Source: an uncultured Chthonomonadales bacterium (GTDB lineage Bacteria > Armatimonadota > Chthonomonadetes > Chthonomonadales > CAJBBX01). Taken from it: a stretch of 64,000 bases of DNA. The stretch lies in the NCBI GenBank assembly GCA_938005745.1, contig CALLMM010000050.1, forward strand, positions 1 through 64,000. Reading direction: 5' to 3'. The translations under genes were made by a program, and so were the position numbers. This document shows positions 9,383-18,983 of this stretch, piece after piece. Position 1 is the stretch's first letter. Every line of letters starts with the position of its first letter. The notes below the pieces were generated by a model. That model saw only the letters and a list, made by a program, of their open reading frames with translations. It ran no database searches and was not told where the DNA came from.

Positions 9383-10870
9383 TTGGCAATTCAAACCGAG
9401 AATGGACCTTTGCCCGCGATCTCACATCAGAAGGTTGCGAAGAACACTATCGTCTATCTTCTGGGGCAGATCGTCTCCTGGTGCGTCACCTTTCTGACCG
9501 TCTCCATCATCCCCCGGCGTATTGGCGAGGAGGGGATGGGGCAGCTGGCGGTCGCCGCCTCCATCACCAATGCGGTCGGGGCGATTTTTGCTCTGGGAAT
9601 AGACAGCTATCTGGTCGCGGAGATCGGACGCAGCCGGGATCAGGCGGACCGGCTGGTTCGCAGTCTCTGGGCGTTTCGTCTTGTAACGCTGCTGCCGCAG
9701 ATTCTGGTCACCCTGCTAGTGATGAAGGTCATGCATGTCGGCGATCTGATCTTCTACATCGGCTGCCTGAACCTCGTCAGCATGATCGCCGCGAAGGTCT
9801 TCAATCCCATTCGCTCCGCCTTCAACGGCTGGGAAAACGCGCGCGCAGTCTCCGTGATGGATTTCGCCTCCACGCTGCCGATGTTGATGGCGATCCCGTT
9901 TCTGCACTACGGTCCGCTGGGCATCTCCGTCATCTCCACCCTCTGGAACTATGTCATCCTGATCAGCAGCCTGATCGCTATCCGGGGCATCATCCGCCTG
10001 ATGCCGCAGTTTGATGTCGCGCTCTGGAAAGAGTTGATCAAAGGGGGACTGCCCTTCTTCGCCAACGGCGTGATCATGAGCCTGTTCGGGTTCAGCTCCG
10101 TGTTTGTTCTGCGCCACTATATGAATGATGCGGCGGTAGGGGAGTACAACCAGGTAATCCGGCTTGGCGGCACCTTTCTCTTCCTGCCGGTTGCCATCGG
10201 CACGGCGCTGCTGCCTTCTCTGGCGCGTCTGGCGGATGTGAACCCGGACGACTTTCGCAGGATGCAGTCGCGCATGCTGTCGCTAATGATTGCGATGGGG
10301 CTTCCGGTCGCAACGCTCATCTTTCTGCTGGCTTTTCCGTTCACCAGACTGCTCTACGGTCAGGGGAAATTTCTGGCGGTTCCGGTTCTGCTGCAGCTCT
10401 ACGCCCTGATGATCATTCCGCTCTACATCAACACCACCATCTATCGTTTTTTGATCGCGCAGAAGAAGAACGCCGTCTGGAGCGGCTTTCTTGGCGGCAC
10501 GGTGCTGATGCATGTGGTCTTCAGTTTTCTGCTCACTCCGCTGGCGATGCGCTGGACACGTTTCGGTCAACTGGGGGTGCTTGCGTCCAATATCCTCGCC
10601 GAGATCATCACCGTCATCTTCGCGTTTATTCTGCTGCGATCGAACCCGCTCAATCGGGAGACGGCGGAGAAGATCCTGCGTTCCCTGCTGGCGACGGCGT
10701 TGATGGCGGGGGCGGTCTGGCTCACAAGGAGCCTCTTTATCCTGATACCGGCTCTGCTGGGTGTGGCGACCTACCTTGTGAGCGCATACTACCTGAAGGT
10801 GCTCGGAGAGGAGGATCAGCGCAAGGTGGTGGAGATCTTCCGGAAGCGGTTCCAGCGAAGCCGGGCTTAA
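9383..10870 (+). CDS. Wzx-type polysaccharide flippase (MOP superfamily)
   Basis: The 495-aa integral membrane protein has about 14 hydrophobic helices, with an opening KNTIVYLLGQIVSWCVTFL and RRIGEEGMGQL, the hallmark of O-antigen/teichoic acid exporters. It should move the undecaprenyl-linked repeat made by the upstream enzymes across the cytoplasmic membrane. The most upstream start is TTG 9383, with GGAG only two bases before it, so the exact start is uncertain; no ATG occurs in frame for 50 codons. Its stop overlaps the stop of the convergent dehydrogenase gene by 4 bp. No polymerase (Wzy) is recognised nearby. Confidence 0.88.
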   Translation: MAIQTENGPLPAISHQKVAKNTIVYLLGQIVSWCVTFLTVSIIPRRIGEEGMGQLAVAASITNAVGAIFALGIDSYLVAEIGRSRDQADRLVRSLWAFRLVTLLPQILVTLLVMKVMHVGDLIFYIGCLNLVSMIAAKVFNPIRSAFNGWENARAVSVMDFASTLPMLMAIPFLHYGPLGISVISTLWNYVILISSLIAIRGIIRLMPQFDVALWKELIKGGLPFFANGVIMSLFGFSSVFVLRHYMNDAAVGEYNQVIRLGGTFLFLPVAIGTALLPSLARLADVNPDDFRRMQSRMLSLMIAMGLPVATLIFLLAFPFTRLLYGQGKFLAVPVLLQLYALMIIPLYINTTIYRFLIAQKKNAVWSGFLGGTVLMHVVFSFLLTPLAMRWTRFGQLGVLASNILAEIITVIFAFILLRSNPLNRETAEKILRSLLATALMAGAVWLTRSLFILIPALLGVATYLVSAYYLKVLGEEDQRKVVEIFRKRFQRSRA

Positions 10871-11859
10871 GGGGCGGAGCGGAGCGCAGGCGAGTCCCAT
10901 ACCGAGGGATTGCAGACGAACTCCGGTCGCTCACCGCGTTTCAGGGACAGAATGCTGTCTGCGGTCATCCGGCACATGGCGTGCGCCGCTTCGACCGAGT
11001 TGAAGGCGTTATGCGGGGAGAGCAGGCAGCGGGGCGCGCTTCTGAGGGGGTGGTCGGCAGGAAGCGGCTCCTCCGCATAGACGTCCAGCGCGGCTCCCCC
11101 AATCTGTCCCCTCTGAAGCGCCTGTAGGAGCGCATACTCATCCACCAGCGCGCCGCGCGCCGTGTTGATCAGGCAGGCGCTCCGTTTCATCCAGCCGAGC
11201 TTCTCCGCGTCTATAAGATTTTTTGTCTCGGAGAGCGCGGGGGCGTGCAGGGAGACGATATCGCTCTCCCGGAGCAGCCGCTCTAAAGAGACGAACGTAA
11301 CACCGGGAACACCCCCGGTGCGCTCCTGTGCCGGGTCGTGTGCCAGCACGCGCATGCGAAAGCCAACGGCGCGCCTGGCAACCTCCTGCCCGATCTGCCC
11401 GCATCCGATCAGTCCCAGGGTCTTCTCCGCCAGTTGAAAGCCGGGAAGCTCACCCCATCCGCCGGAGCGCATCAACGCATCTCCCTGCGGGATGTGCCGC
11501 GCCAGTGCGAGGATCAGACCGAGTGTATAGTCCGCCACCGCCTGCGTCATCGCGCCCGGCGTGTTGGTGATCACGACGCCCGACTCGGAGGCGTCCTGCA
11601 GGTCTATGCGGTCTATGCCGACGCCGCATCGCGCCACGATCTTCAGGCGCGGGCAGGCGGAGAAGACAGTGGCATGGTAGGGGTCGTTAGAGGCGATGAC
11701 CGCGTCGCAGTCTGACAGCAGGGGGATCAGCTTCGATTCCGGCAGCGGTCCGGCTTCCGGCGAACGCACGACCTCACACCCCGCCGCTTTCAGTCTGGCA
11801 TCCTCCGCCTGACCGCTGACCCAGAACGCTCTAGCGGTCACCAGCACGCGCCAGGTCAT
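10867..11859 (-). CDS. D-2-hydroxyacid dehydrogenase (phosphoglycerate dehydrogenase-like)
   Basis: The 330-aa cytoplasmic NAD-dependent oxidoreductase shows the Rossmann loop TLGLIGCGQIGQEVARR (Gly-x-Gly-x-x-Gly), the catalytic Arg in INTARGALVDE, and the C-terminal CLLSPHNAFNS where the catalytic His (H after P) sits. The catalytic Glu is in VYAEEPLP. Length and arrangement match SerA-like enzymes without an ACT domain, so it may act on 3-phosphoglycerate or another 2-hydroxyacid. It follows the P5C dehydrogenase gene by 15 bp, so the two are co-transcribed. It converges with the flippase gene. Confidence 0.85.
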   Translation of the reverse strand: MTWRVLVTARAFWVSGQAEDARLKAAGCEVVRSPEAGPLPESKLIPLLSDCDAVIASNDPYHATVFSACPRLKIVARCGVGIDRIDLQDASESGVVITNTPGAMTQAVADYTLGLILALARHIPQGDALMRSGGWGELPGFQLAEKTLGLIGCGQIGQEVARRAVGFRMRVLAHDPAQERTGGVPGVTFVSLERLLRESDIVSLHAPALSETKNLIDAEKLGWMKRSACLINTARGALVDEYALLQALQRGQIGGAALDVYAEEPLPADHPLRSAPRCLLSPHNAFNSVEAAHAMCRMTADSILSLKRGERPEFVCNPSVWDSPALRSAP

Positions 11860-11874
11860 CGCCCGCTGCGCCTC

Positions 11875-13431
11875 CTACAGCCTCTCCGAGATGGATTTCG
11901 CCTGCAGGAACAGCTGCAGATAGTCGCGCCCGCCGGCTTTACTGTCGGTTCCGCTCATGTTGAACCCGCCGAACGGCTGAACTCCCACCAGTGCGCCGGT
12001 GCATTTGCGGTTCATGTAGAGATTGCCGACATGGAACTCATGCCGCGCCCTCTCCAGATGCTCCCGGTTATTGGAGTAGACGGCGCCGGTCAGCCCGTAC
12101 TCCGTTCCGTTGGCAATCTCCAGTCCGTGATCGAAGCTCTCTGCGCGGATCACCGCCAGAACCGGTCCGAAGATCTCCTCCTGCGCGATGCGCGCCTCCG
12201 GAGCGACATCGGCGATGATGGTGGGAGCGATAAAGTAGCCCTCCGTCACACCCTCCGGCTCGCCCCCGCCCAGCACAATCCTGCCCTCCGTTTTACCGAT
12301 CTCGATATACTCTTTGATCTTCTCAAACTGTGAAGCGTCAATCACCGCGCCCATGAAGTTGTTCCCGTCGGTCGGGTCTCCGACGGTCAATCGGCTGGCG
12401 CGCTCTACCACGCGCTGCAGCAGATCGTCATAGACCGCCCTGTGCGCGATCAGGCGGGAACAGGCGGAGCACTTCTGCCCCTGAAATCCGAAGGCGGAGG
12501 CGACGACTCCTTCGGCAGCCGCCTCCAGATCGGCGTCCTCATCCACCAGAATGGCGTCCTTGCCTCCCATCTCCAGCACCACACGCTTGAGCCACTTCTG
12601 TCCGGGCTGATGGATGGCAGCGCGCTGATGAATATGCAGACCCACATCACGGGAACCTGTGAAGGAGATGAAGCGCACCTGCGGGTGTCCCGTGAGGACT
12701 TCGCCAATCTCGCGCCCCGGTCCGGGCAGATAGTTGACCACGCCGGACGGGAAGGAGGCTTCTTCGAGCAGCTCCATGAACTTCGCCGCGATGATCGGCG
12801 ACTGCCCCGCCGGCTTCATGATAACCGTATTGCCGGTGACCGCCGCCGCCGTGGTCATGCCGCATAGGATCGCCAGCGGGAAGTTCCATGGACTGATGAC
12901 CGCGCCCACCCCCAGCGGAATGTAGCGCACCTCATTCTCTTCGCCGGGATAGGGGACGGTGGGATGCGCGCCGTCAAGACGCATCATCTCGCGGGCGTAG
13001 AACTCCATGAAGTCTATCGCCTCGGCAGTATCGGCGTAGGCTTCCGCCCAGGATTTACTGACCTCGTAGACCAGCCAGGCGGAGAACTCATAGATGCGCC
13101 GGCGCAGGATCGCCGCCGCTTTCAACAGGTAACGCGCGCGTACTTCGCCGGGGACACGTCTCCACGACGTAAAGGCTTCGCCGGCGACCGCGATCGCGTG
13201 CTCCGTCAACTCGGTGGTGGCGCGGGCTGCCTGTCCGACGATCTGGGAAGGGCGCGCCGGGTTGCGTGAAACGATATAGTCGTCGGTCGTGAAGATGCGT
13301 TCGCCGCCGATGACCAGCGGGTAGGAGTGTCCCAACTCGCTTCCAACCGCCTGCAGCGCCGCCTCCATCCTGCTGCGCGGCTCAGTCTGCCGGAAGTCCA
13401 CATACGGTTCATTTGTAAACGGAGTGAGCAT
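11875..13431 (-). CDS. pruA: L-glutamate gamma-semialdehyde (1-pyrroline-5-carboxylate) dehydrogenase
   Basis: The 518-aa NAD-dependent enzyme oxidises glutamate semialdehyde to glutamate in proline and arginine breakdown. It opens with FTNEPYVDF, typical of the RocA-type stand-alone form. The aldehyde dehydrogenase marks are present: [19 protein letters not shown] (general base Glu), [13 protein letters not shown] (catalytic Cys) and [21 protein letters not shown] lies before the ATG. It is followed by the hydroxyacid dehydrogenase gene. Proline dehydrogenase (PutA/ProDH) is not in the window. Symbol rocA is equally used for this form. Confidence 0.93.
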   Translation of the reverse strand: MLTPFTNEPYVDFRQTEPRSRMEAALQAVGSELGHSYPLVIGGERIFTTDDYIVSRNPARPSQIVGQAARATTELTEHAIAVAGEAFTSWRRVPGEVRARYLLKAAAILRRRIYEFSAWLVYEVSKSWAEAYADTAEAIDFMEFYAREMMRLDGAHPTVPYPGEENEVRYIPLGVGAVISPWNFPLAILCGMTTAAAVTGNTVIMKPAGQSPIIAAKFMELLEEASFPSGVVNYLPGPGREIGEVLTGHPQVRFISFTGSRDVGLHIHQRAAIHQPGQKWLKRVVLEMGGKDAILVDEDADLEAAAEGVVASAFGFQGQKCSACSRLIAHRAVYDDLLQRVVERASRLTVGDPTDGNNFMGAVIDASQFEKIKEYIEIGKTEGRIVLGGGEPEGVTEGYFIAPTIIADVAPEARIAQEEIFGPVLAVIRAESFDHGLEIANGTEYGLTGAVYSNNREHLERARHEFHVGNLYMNRKCTGALVGVQPFGGFNMSGTDSKAGGRDYLQLFLQAKSISERL

Positions 13432-13529
13432 CGTTGTCTCCTCTTTCTGCTTCCCGCGGGGGCTTTCTCATTATACCCAACCAGTTCAGAGGCTTGCCCG
13501 ATGAATATGTGAGGGGGGAGCAGGCAGCG

Positions 13530-14327
13530 TTAACCGATCCGGCGGGACGTCCGCGTCTGTTCGCCGGCGGAACGCCCGTTCCGTCGCTGTGCGCGCAGCG
13601 TCATCAGCACGAACTTCGGCAGCGTCATCACCTTGCTGATCTTGCGGGGGTTTTTCAAGAGTCGGAAGAGCCACTCCAGATTGAGCCGCTGCATCCAGAC
13701 CGGAGCGCGTTTTACTCTGCCGGAGTAGACATCGAACGTGCCGCCGACGCCGATCAGAACGGGCACATTCAACGTATCGCGGAACCGATGTATCCACTTC
13801 TCCTGGCGGGGAATGCCCAGTGCGACGCAGAGGATGTCCGGACGCGCGGCTCTGATCTGCTCGACAATCGCCGGCTCCTGCTCCGGCGTGAAAAAGCCGT
13901 CTCGCGTTCCAACCACCTGACAACCGGGGTAGCGGGAGCGCATGCGCTCGGCGGCAGCCTGCGCGACGCCGGGGGCGGAGCCGAAAAAGAAGAGGCGATA
14001 ACCGCGAGAGGGAGAGAGGCTGCAAAGGCGATCCACGATCTCCACGCCCGAGACGCGCTCTTTCAACGGCGTCCCCAGACGACGACACGCCCACAGAACG
14101 CCCGCGCTGTCCGGAGTAACAAGTTCCGCATGAGAGACAATGCTCTGCAGCGCCGGGTCGTCACGCGCAATCACGCACATGGAGGAGTCGAGAGTCACCA
14201 CATGGTGCGGCGTGCGGGAGGAGATAAAACGATCTATTGCCTCCAGAGTCTCTTCCATCGAGACCCGGTGAACGACCAGACCATGAAGAGGGATCGCTTC
14301 CAGATTCTGGGTCTGCTGCAGGGGCAT
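13530..14327 (-). CDS. WecB/TagA/CpsF family glycosyltransferase
   Basis: The 265-aa GT26 enzyme transfers N-acetylmannosaminuronic acid or a related sugar to a lipid-linked acceptor in surface polymer synthesis. Visible marks are VVTLDSSMCVIA, ELVTPDSAGVLW (the family's acceptor-site TPDG-like motif), FFFGSAPGVAQ, DILCVALGIPRQEKWI and LIGVGGTFDVYSG. ATG 14327 is chosen as CAGGAG lies 7 bp upstream; an open frame extends 23 codons further up without signals. It lies alone on the minus strand, about 2.7 kb from the polysaccharide locus, and may contribute to the same glycan. Confidence 0.9.
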   Translation of the reverse strand: MPLQQTQNLEAIPLHGLVVHRVSMEETLEAIDRFISSRTPHHVVTLDSSMCVIARDDPALQSIVSHAELVTPDSAGVLWACRRLGTPLKERVSGVEIVDRLCSLSPSRGYRLFFFGSAPGVAQAAAERMRSRYPGCQVVGTRDGFFTPEQEPAIVEQIRAARPDILCVALGIPRQEKWIHRFRDTLNVPVLIGVGGTFDVYSGRVKRAPVWMQRLNLEWLFRLLKNPRKISKVMTLPKFVLMTLRAQRRNGRSAGEQTRTSRRIG

Positions 14328-14399
14328 GCCTGTTCTCCTGCCGGTATTATTCCCGTTTCTGGCGCGATGTGTCAAGACCGGGTGCGCGGGAAACACGCA

Positions 14400-14437
14400 C
14401 AGGGCATGGCCGGACCGCTTCCCCCGGTCATGCCCTG
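14400..14437 (-). terminator. Hairpin downstream of ahcY
   Basis: A 14-bp inverted repeat with one G-T pair (CAGGGCATG.. / ..CATGCCCTG) and a 10-base loop lies 17 bp past the ahcY stop. There is no good T-run, so it may slow transcription or protect the 3' end. Confidence 0.55.
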
Positions 14438-14454
14438 CGTAGACGCGGAGAGAC

Positions 14455-15753
<1,299 letters not shown>

Positions 15754-15759
15754 TTACTC

Positions 15760-16512
15760 TCAGTGTGCACGAAGCAGGCGGCGCTGCTTCTCCTCTTCCC
15801 AGTCCAGCCAGTTGTTTTCCGTGAGGCGGGGGGAGACGGCTGCTGGGGTCGCAGTACGCGACTCCTGGACAAGCTCCGCCATCGCGCGCTGGCGGAAGTA
15901 GTCTTCAGCGAAACGAATCAGCATCGGATGGTGGCTGAACAGTGCGTCGGAATCCTCTCCCAGGCGACCGATCAGCAGCGACTGGAAGTCCGCGAGCAGG
16001 ATAAAGGGCGTATCCGCCACGCCTCCGGAGGTCGTGTAGATACGCATCCTCGCCGCAAGCCGCTCCATCACCACCGATCCTGCAATGCGTTCCTGTACCG
16101 ACGCGGCTGCTGCCAGCAAAAGATCCGTCTTCGCGGTCTGAATCAGGGAGATCAATCGAGAGAAAACCAGCCTCTCCCCGCGTATCCAGCCCGATCCATC
16201 GGATCCGGCGGACTGGTAGAGAGACGATAACTCTGTCTGAAGGGACGAAAGGGCGGAGGCGACGCGAAGCTGCGCTGTCTGAATGAGAATGTCGGGCGGA
16301 ACCGGGGCGTAGCGTGCAGGCTCGCCGGGGATCAGGGTCGCCGCTCCCTTCTCAACCAGATGGGCGACGACTTCGTACACGCGGGAGAGCGGGACGCCGG
16401 AGAGCTTTCCAAGTCTGTATGCGGTTATGGGGTGACTGGTGAGCATGGCGCGATAGACTCGCGCCTCATACTCCGTCAAACCCAGCAGTGCCATGGATTC
16501 TCGTTCGTTCAT
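15760..16512 (-). CDS. TrmB-family transcriptional regulator
   Basis: The 250-aa protein has an N-terminal winged helix of the TrmB type (LLGLTEYEARVYRAMLTS ... AYRLGKLSGVPLSRVYEVVAHL, residues ~8-75) followed by a sensor half with KTDLLLAAAASV resembling a phospholipase D-like fold. In archaea TrmB proteins regulate sugar genes on sugar binding. The gene directly precedes ahcY and is probably in the same transcript. A TTGACA/TAGACT promoter and an 11-bp palindrome lie just upstream, suggesting autoregulation. Ligand unknown. Confidence 0.85.
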   Translation of the reverse strand: MNERESMALLGLTEYEARVYRAMLTSHPITAYRLGKLSGVPLSRVYEVVAHLVEKGAATLIPGEPARYAPVPPDILIQTAQLRVASALSSLQTELSSLYQSAGSDGSGWIRGERLVFSRLISLIQTAKTDLLLAAAASVQERIAGSVVMERLAARMRIYTTSGGVADTPFILLADFQSLLIGRLGEDSDALFSHHPMLIRFAEDYFRQRAMAELVQESRTATPAAVSPRLTENNWLDWEEEKQRRLLRAH

Positions 16513-16523
16513 CTCTATTCACC

Positions 16524-16534
16524 ACCACAGTGGT
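16524..16534. promoter_or_regulatory. Candidate operator of the TrmB-type regulator gene
   Basis: A perfect palindrome ACCAC-A-GTGGT lies 12 bp upstream of the regulator's ATG, at the transcription start expected from the promoter immediately upstream. It is a natural site for self-repression. Inference from position and symmetry. Confidence 0.45.
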
Positions 16535-16538
16535 TAAT

Positions 16539-16567
16539 AGTCTACCGGCGTATCCCTTTGCTGTCAA
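16539..16567 (-). promoter_or_regulatory. Sigma-70-type promoter for the TrmB regulator and ahcY
   Basis: On the minus strand TTGACA (16567-16562) and TAGACT (16544-16539) are separated by 17 bp. The start of transcription would be near 16532, inside the palindrome. Confidence 0.6.
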
Positions 16568-16621
16568 GCGTTTTATGATTATCTGGCAGAAAACGGTAAA
16601 AAGATCAGGTGATCTGCAGGC

Positions 16622-16650
16622 GAGACTGCTTCGCTGACGCTCGCAATGAC
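16622..16650 (+). repeat. REP-like repeat, copy A
   Basis: This intergenic element reads GACTGCTTCGCTGACGCTCG then CAATGAC. Three further copies occur at 49181, 50256 and 50311. It lies between the divergent TrmB and methyltransferase genes; the rest of that 271-bp gap shows only the TrmB promoter. Confidence 0.7.
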
Positions 16651-16783
16651 GGACTGGGGGCGGGGTCCGGAGGATGCGTTTGTAGCGAGCCGGAAGAACG
16701 GAGAGGAAAGTCCGTATCCTTTCGCGAATAGACCTATCCAACCCAAACAGTGATCTGCATTCAACTACTCCAGGAGCGGCAGA

Positions 16784-17623
16784 ATGATCGTCCTGTCACA
16801 CTATCAGGCAAGACCGATGCTGGAACTCCGGCACGGGCGGCTGAATGCGCTGTCAACCTCCCTTGATCTGGGGCTGACACAGTCGGAGGTGAGGATCGCG
16901 CCCATCGGCGTGGTTTTTCCGGATGGACAGGTGCTTCACTGGGAGAAGATCGAGGAGATATGCCGGAGCGAGAACGCCTGTTTTCTGGTGGAAGACAGCG
17001 ACATCATCAAAATCCAGACCTATACTGAAGAGCTTCAGCGGTTCTACAGTCTGATGCCCACACAGCGCGCCCCAACGATGCTCCTCTCCGGAATTCCGAT
17101 GCATCGTATCAAAGAGGTGGACCCCTATGAGGATACGATGCGTAAATACAAGACCATCTCGCCAATCATCGGAAGGGTGCTGGATACCTGCACGGGGCTA
17201 GGATACACCGCCATCGCCGCCGCCAGAACCGCCGAGCAGGTGATTACGGTCGAACTCGACCCCAACGTGCTCTGGATAGCGCGCCGCAACCCCTGGTCTA
17301 GCGCGCTGTTCGATAACCCGAAGATCACGCAGCTCCTCGGCGACGTCAGCGAACTGATACAGCAGATGGAGAGCGAAACCTTCCTGCGGATCTTTCATGA
17401 TCCTCCGGCGTTTCGCATCGCGGGAGAACTCTACTCCGGGGAGTTCTATCAGCATCTCTACCGGGTCCTGAAACCGGGAGGCAGAGTCTTTCACTACATC
17501 GGCGATCTGGAGAGCACCACCGGTCGCGTGGTGGCGAAGGGAGCCGTCAAGAGACTGCAGGAAGCGGGCTTCACAATGATTGCCCGCAAGCAGGAGGCGT
17601 TCGGTCTGGTGGCTTACAAGTAG
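16784..17623 (+). CDS. SAM-dependent methyltransferase, archaeal COG2521-like
   Basis: The 279-aa protein has an N-terminal ~120-residue domain of its own and a Rossmann methyltransferase core: VLDTCTGLGYTAIAAA (motif I, about residue 130), VITVELDPN (motif II), FHDPPAFRIAGELYSGEFY (motif IV-like, DPP) and LKPGGRVFHY. The DPP signature is typical of amino-methyltransferases acting on bases or proteins. The layout recalls a predicted methyltransferase family best known in archaea (recollection). CCAGGAG precedes the ATG. It converges with the matrixin gene, 2 bp apart. Substrate unknown. Confidence 0.7.
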   Translation: MIVLSHYQARPMLELRHGRLNALSTSLDLGLTQSEVRIAPIGVVFPDGQVLHWEKIEEICRSENACFLVEDSDIIKIQTYTEELQRFYSLMPTQRAPTMLLSGIPMHRIKEVDPYEDTMRKYKTISPIIGRVLDTCTGLGYTAIAAARTAEQVITVELDPNVLWIARRNPWSSALFDNPKITQLLGDVSELIQQMESETFLRIFHDPPAFRIAGELYSGEFYQHLYRVLKPGGRVFHYIGDLESTTGRVVAKGAVKRLQEAGFTMIARKQEAFGLVAYK

Positions 17624-17625
17624 TT

Positions 17626-18423
17626 TCAGAGGCTCTGAAGCATCTCCCGGGCGCGCTGTTTCAGAGGGGAGGAGCCGGGCAGATCGAGAAGGGACTGCAG
17701 GCGCGAAACAACCGCTTTTCGCTGCGCGGTCTGATCCAACATGCGGGTATGCTCCAGGAACTCCGCCGCGCTCAGGGAGAAGGGCAGGCTGCGCGCCGTT
17801 TTCCGGGCAAGTTCTATCTCCTGCGCGTTGAGTCCGGTCCCCGTTGTGCCGGAGGACATCAGATTAATGCGATCCTGGCGATGGGGCAGCCCCAGCCCGT
17901 GCCCCAGTTCATGCGCCACCACCCGGGGCAGCGGTTCGTCTATTCCGCCTGGCATCTTCACCAGTTCCGCCCCCTGCTGAACATAGATGGCGTCATTGCC
18001 CATATGCAGACCGTTGATGGACATCGAGCCGACGAAATAGACATGAAACATGCGCCCGGTCCGGTTGGCGGGCTGAGGGAGCGCGTTCAGGAAGTTCAGC
18101 GGGACTTCGGATACGGAGCGGGGAAAGGGAACCCGATACGGCTTCTCCTCAACCACCGATTCCTGCCAGAAGTGTATTCCCGCCCGATGCCAGATCGCGT
18201 TCGTTTTGCGCATGATCCGTTCTATATCCTCCCGACTCAGGCTGGTGTGAATCGCAGGCGCGCTGGAGGTTCGAAAGAGATGGATGCGTACCGGGATGAT
18301 CTGAAACGAGTCCGCCGTCAGGGCAGGCTCACTGTTGAGGGCGTGACGGCTCATCCTTCCCGTCAGCAGAAAGCCGCACACCGTCACCAGCGCGATCAGC
18401 CCGATCTCAAGACCTCTTCGCAT
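17626..18423 (-). CDS. Secreted matrixin-family (M10-like) zinc metalloprotease
   Basis: The 265-aa protein starts with a hydrophobic signal or anchor (LEIGLIALVTVCGFLLTG). The metzincin zinc site HELGHGLGLPH is near residue 160, followed by the Met-turn NLMSSGT. The protein is therefore likely an active extracytoplasmic peptidase. ATG 18423 is chosen because AGGAAGG lies 6 bp upstream; longer in-frame starts up to 18636 give an N-terminus without a signal. The C-terminal ~80 residues hold helices with no recognised domain. Target unknown. Confidence 0.82.
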   Translation of the reverse strand: MRRGLEIGLIALVTVCGFLLTGRMSRHALNSEPALTADSFQIIPVRIHLFRTSSAPAIHTSLSREDIERIMRKTNAIWHRAGIHFWQESVVEEKPYRVPFPRSVSEVPLNFLNALPQPANRTGRMFHVYFVGSMSINGLHMGNDAIYVQQGAELVKMPGGIDEPLPRVVAHELGHGLGLPHRQDRINLMSSGTTGTGLNAQEIELARKTARSLPFSLSAAEFLEHTRMLDQTAQRKAVVSRLQSLLDLPGSSPLKQRAREMLQSL

Positions 18424-18584
18424 TGCAGCCCTTCCTGAAATAAGCCATGCCATAGTGTACCCATAACCCGTGATTGTCGCAATCTCCTCTGAAACCGTTC
18501 TCACGTTCTGCGCGTAGTTCTGGTGATCAGTCGGATATGGCAGTTGTTTCGGGATGCTGACGCATGAGGGTTGGGAGGCGAAGC

Positions 18585-18848
18585 ATGGATCTGATAGCCT
18601 GGATCGTTGTAGGGTTCGTTGCCGGTTTTCTGGCAAAAGCGGTGATGAAGGGCAGCGAGGGCATTGCGCAGGGCTGGCTGGCGACGATGCTTCTGGGCAT
18701 ACTGGGCGCGGTTGTCGGCGGGTGGATATGGAATATCGTTTTCCATTCCCCTGGCGCGACCGGAATCAATGTCATGAGCATACTGGTCGCGTTCGTCGGC
18801 TCCTGTGTGGTGATCTCGCTGATACGTTTCTTCCGCGCAAGATCGTAA
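18585..18848 (+). CDS. GlsB/YeaQ/YmgE family small membrane protein
   Basis: The 87-aa protein has three hydrophobic helices, with GFVAGFLAKAVMKG, GWLATMLLGILGAVVGGWIW and the glycine-rich pattern of the transglycosylase-associated family linked to stress response. ATG 18585 follows GGGAGG at a good distance. A hairpin terminator follows at 18870. Confidence 0.85.
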   Translation: MDLIAWIVVGFVAGFLAKAVMKGSEGIAQGWLATMLLGILGAVVGGWIWNIVFHSPGATGINVMSILVAFVGSCVVISLIRFFRARS

Positions 18849-18869
18849 CCGCTGACGGATACTCGCTGT

Positions 18870-18913
18870 GAAGCGTCTGAAGATTTTTCCATCTCTTCAG
18901 GCGCTTCTCTTTA
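18870..18913 (+). terminator. Terminator of the GlsB-like gene
   Basis: A 14-bp stem with one T-G pair (GAAGCGTCTGAAGA / TCTTCAGGCGCTTC), 10-base loop and a TCTTTAT tail lies 22 bp after the stop. Confidence 0.7.
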
Positions 18914-18983
18914 TCTAACCGGTGTTCATCCGCTATACTTATCACTGTATGCTCTCCGCATCCGCAGTCCCGTACAGTCTCCG

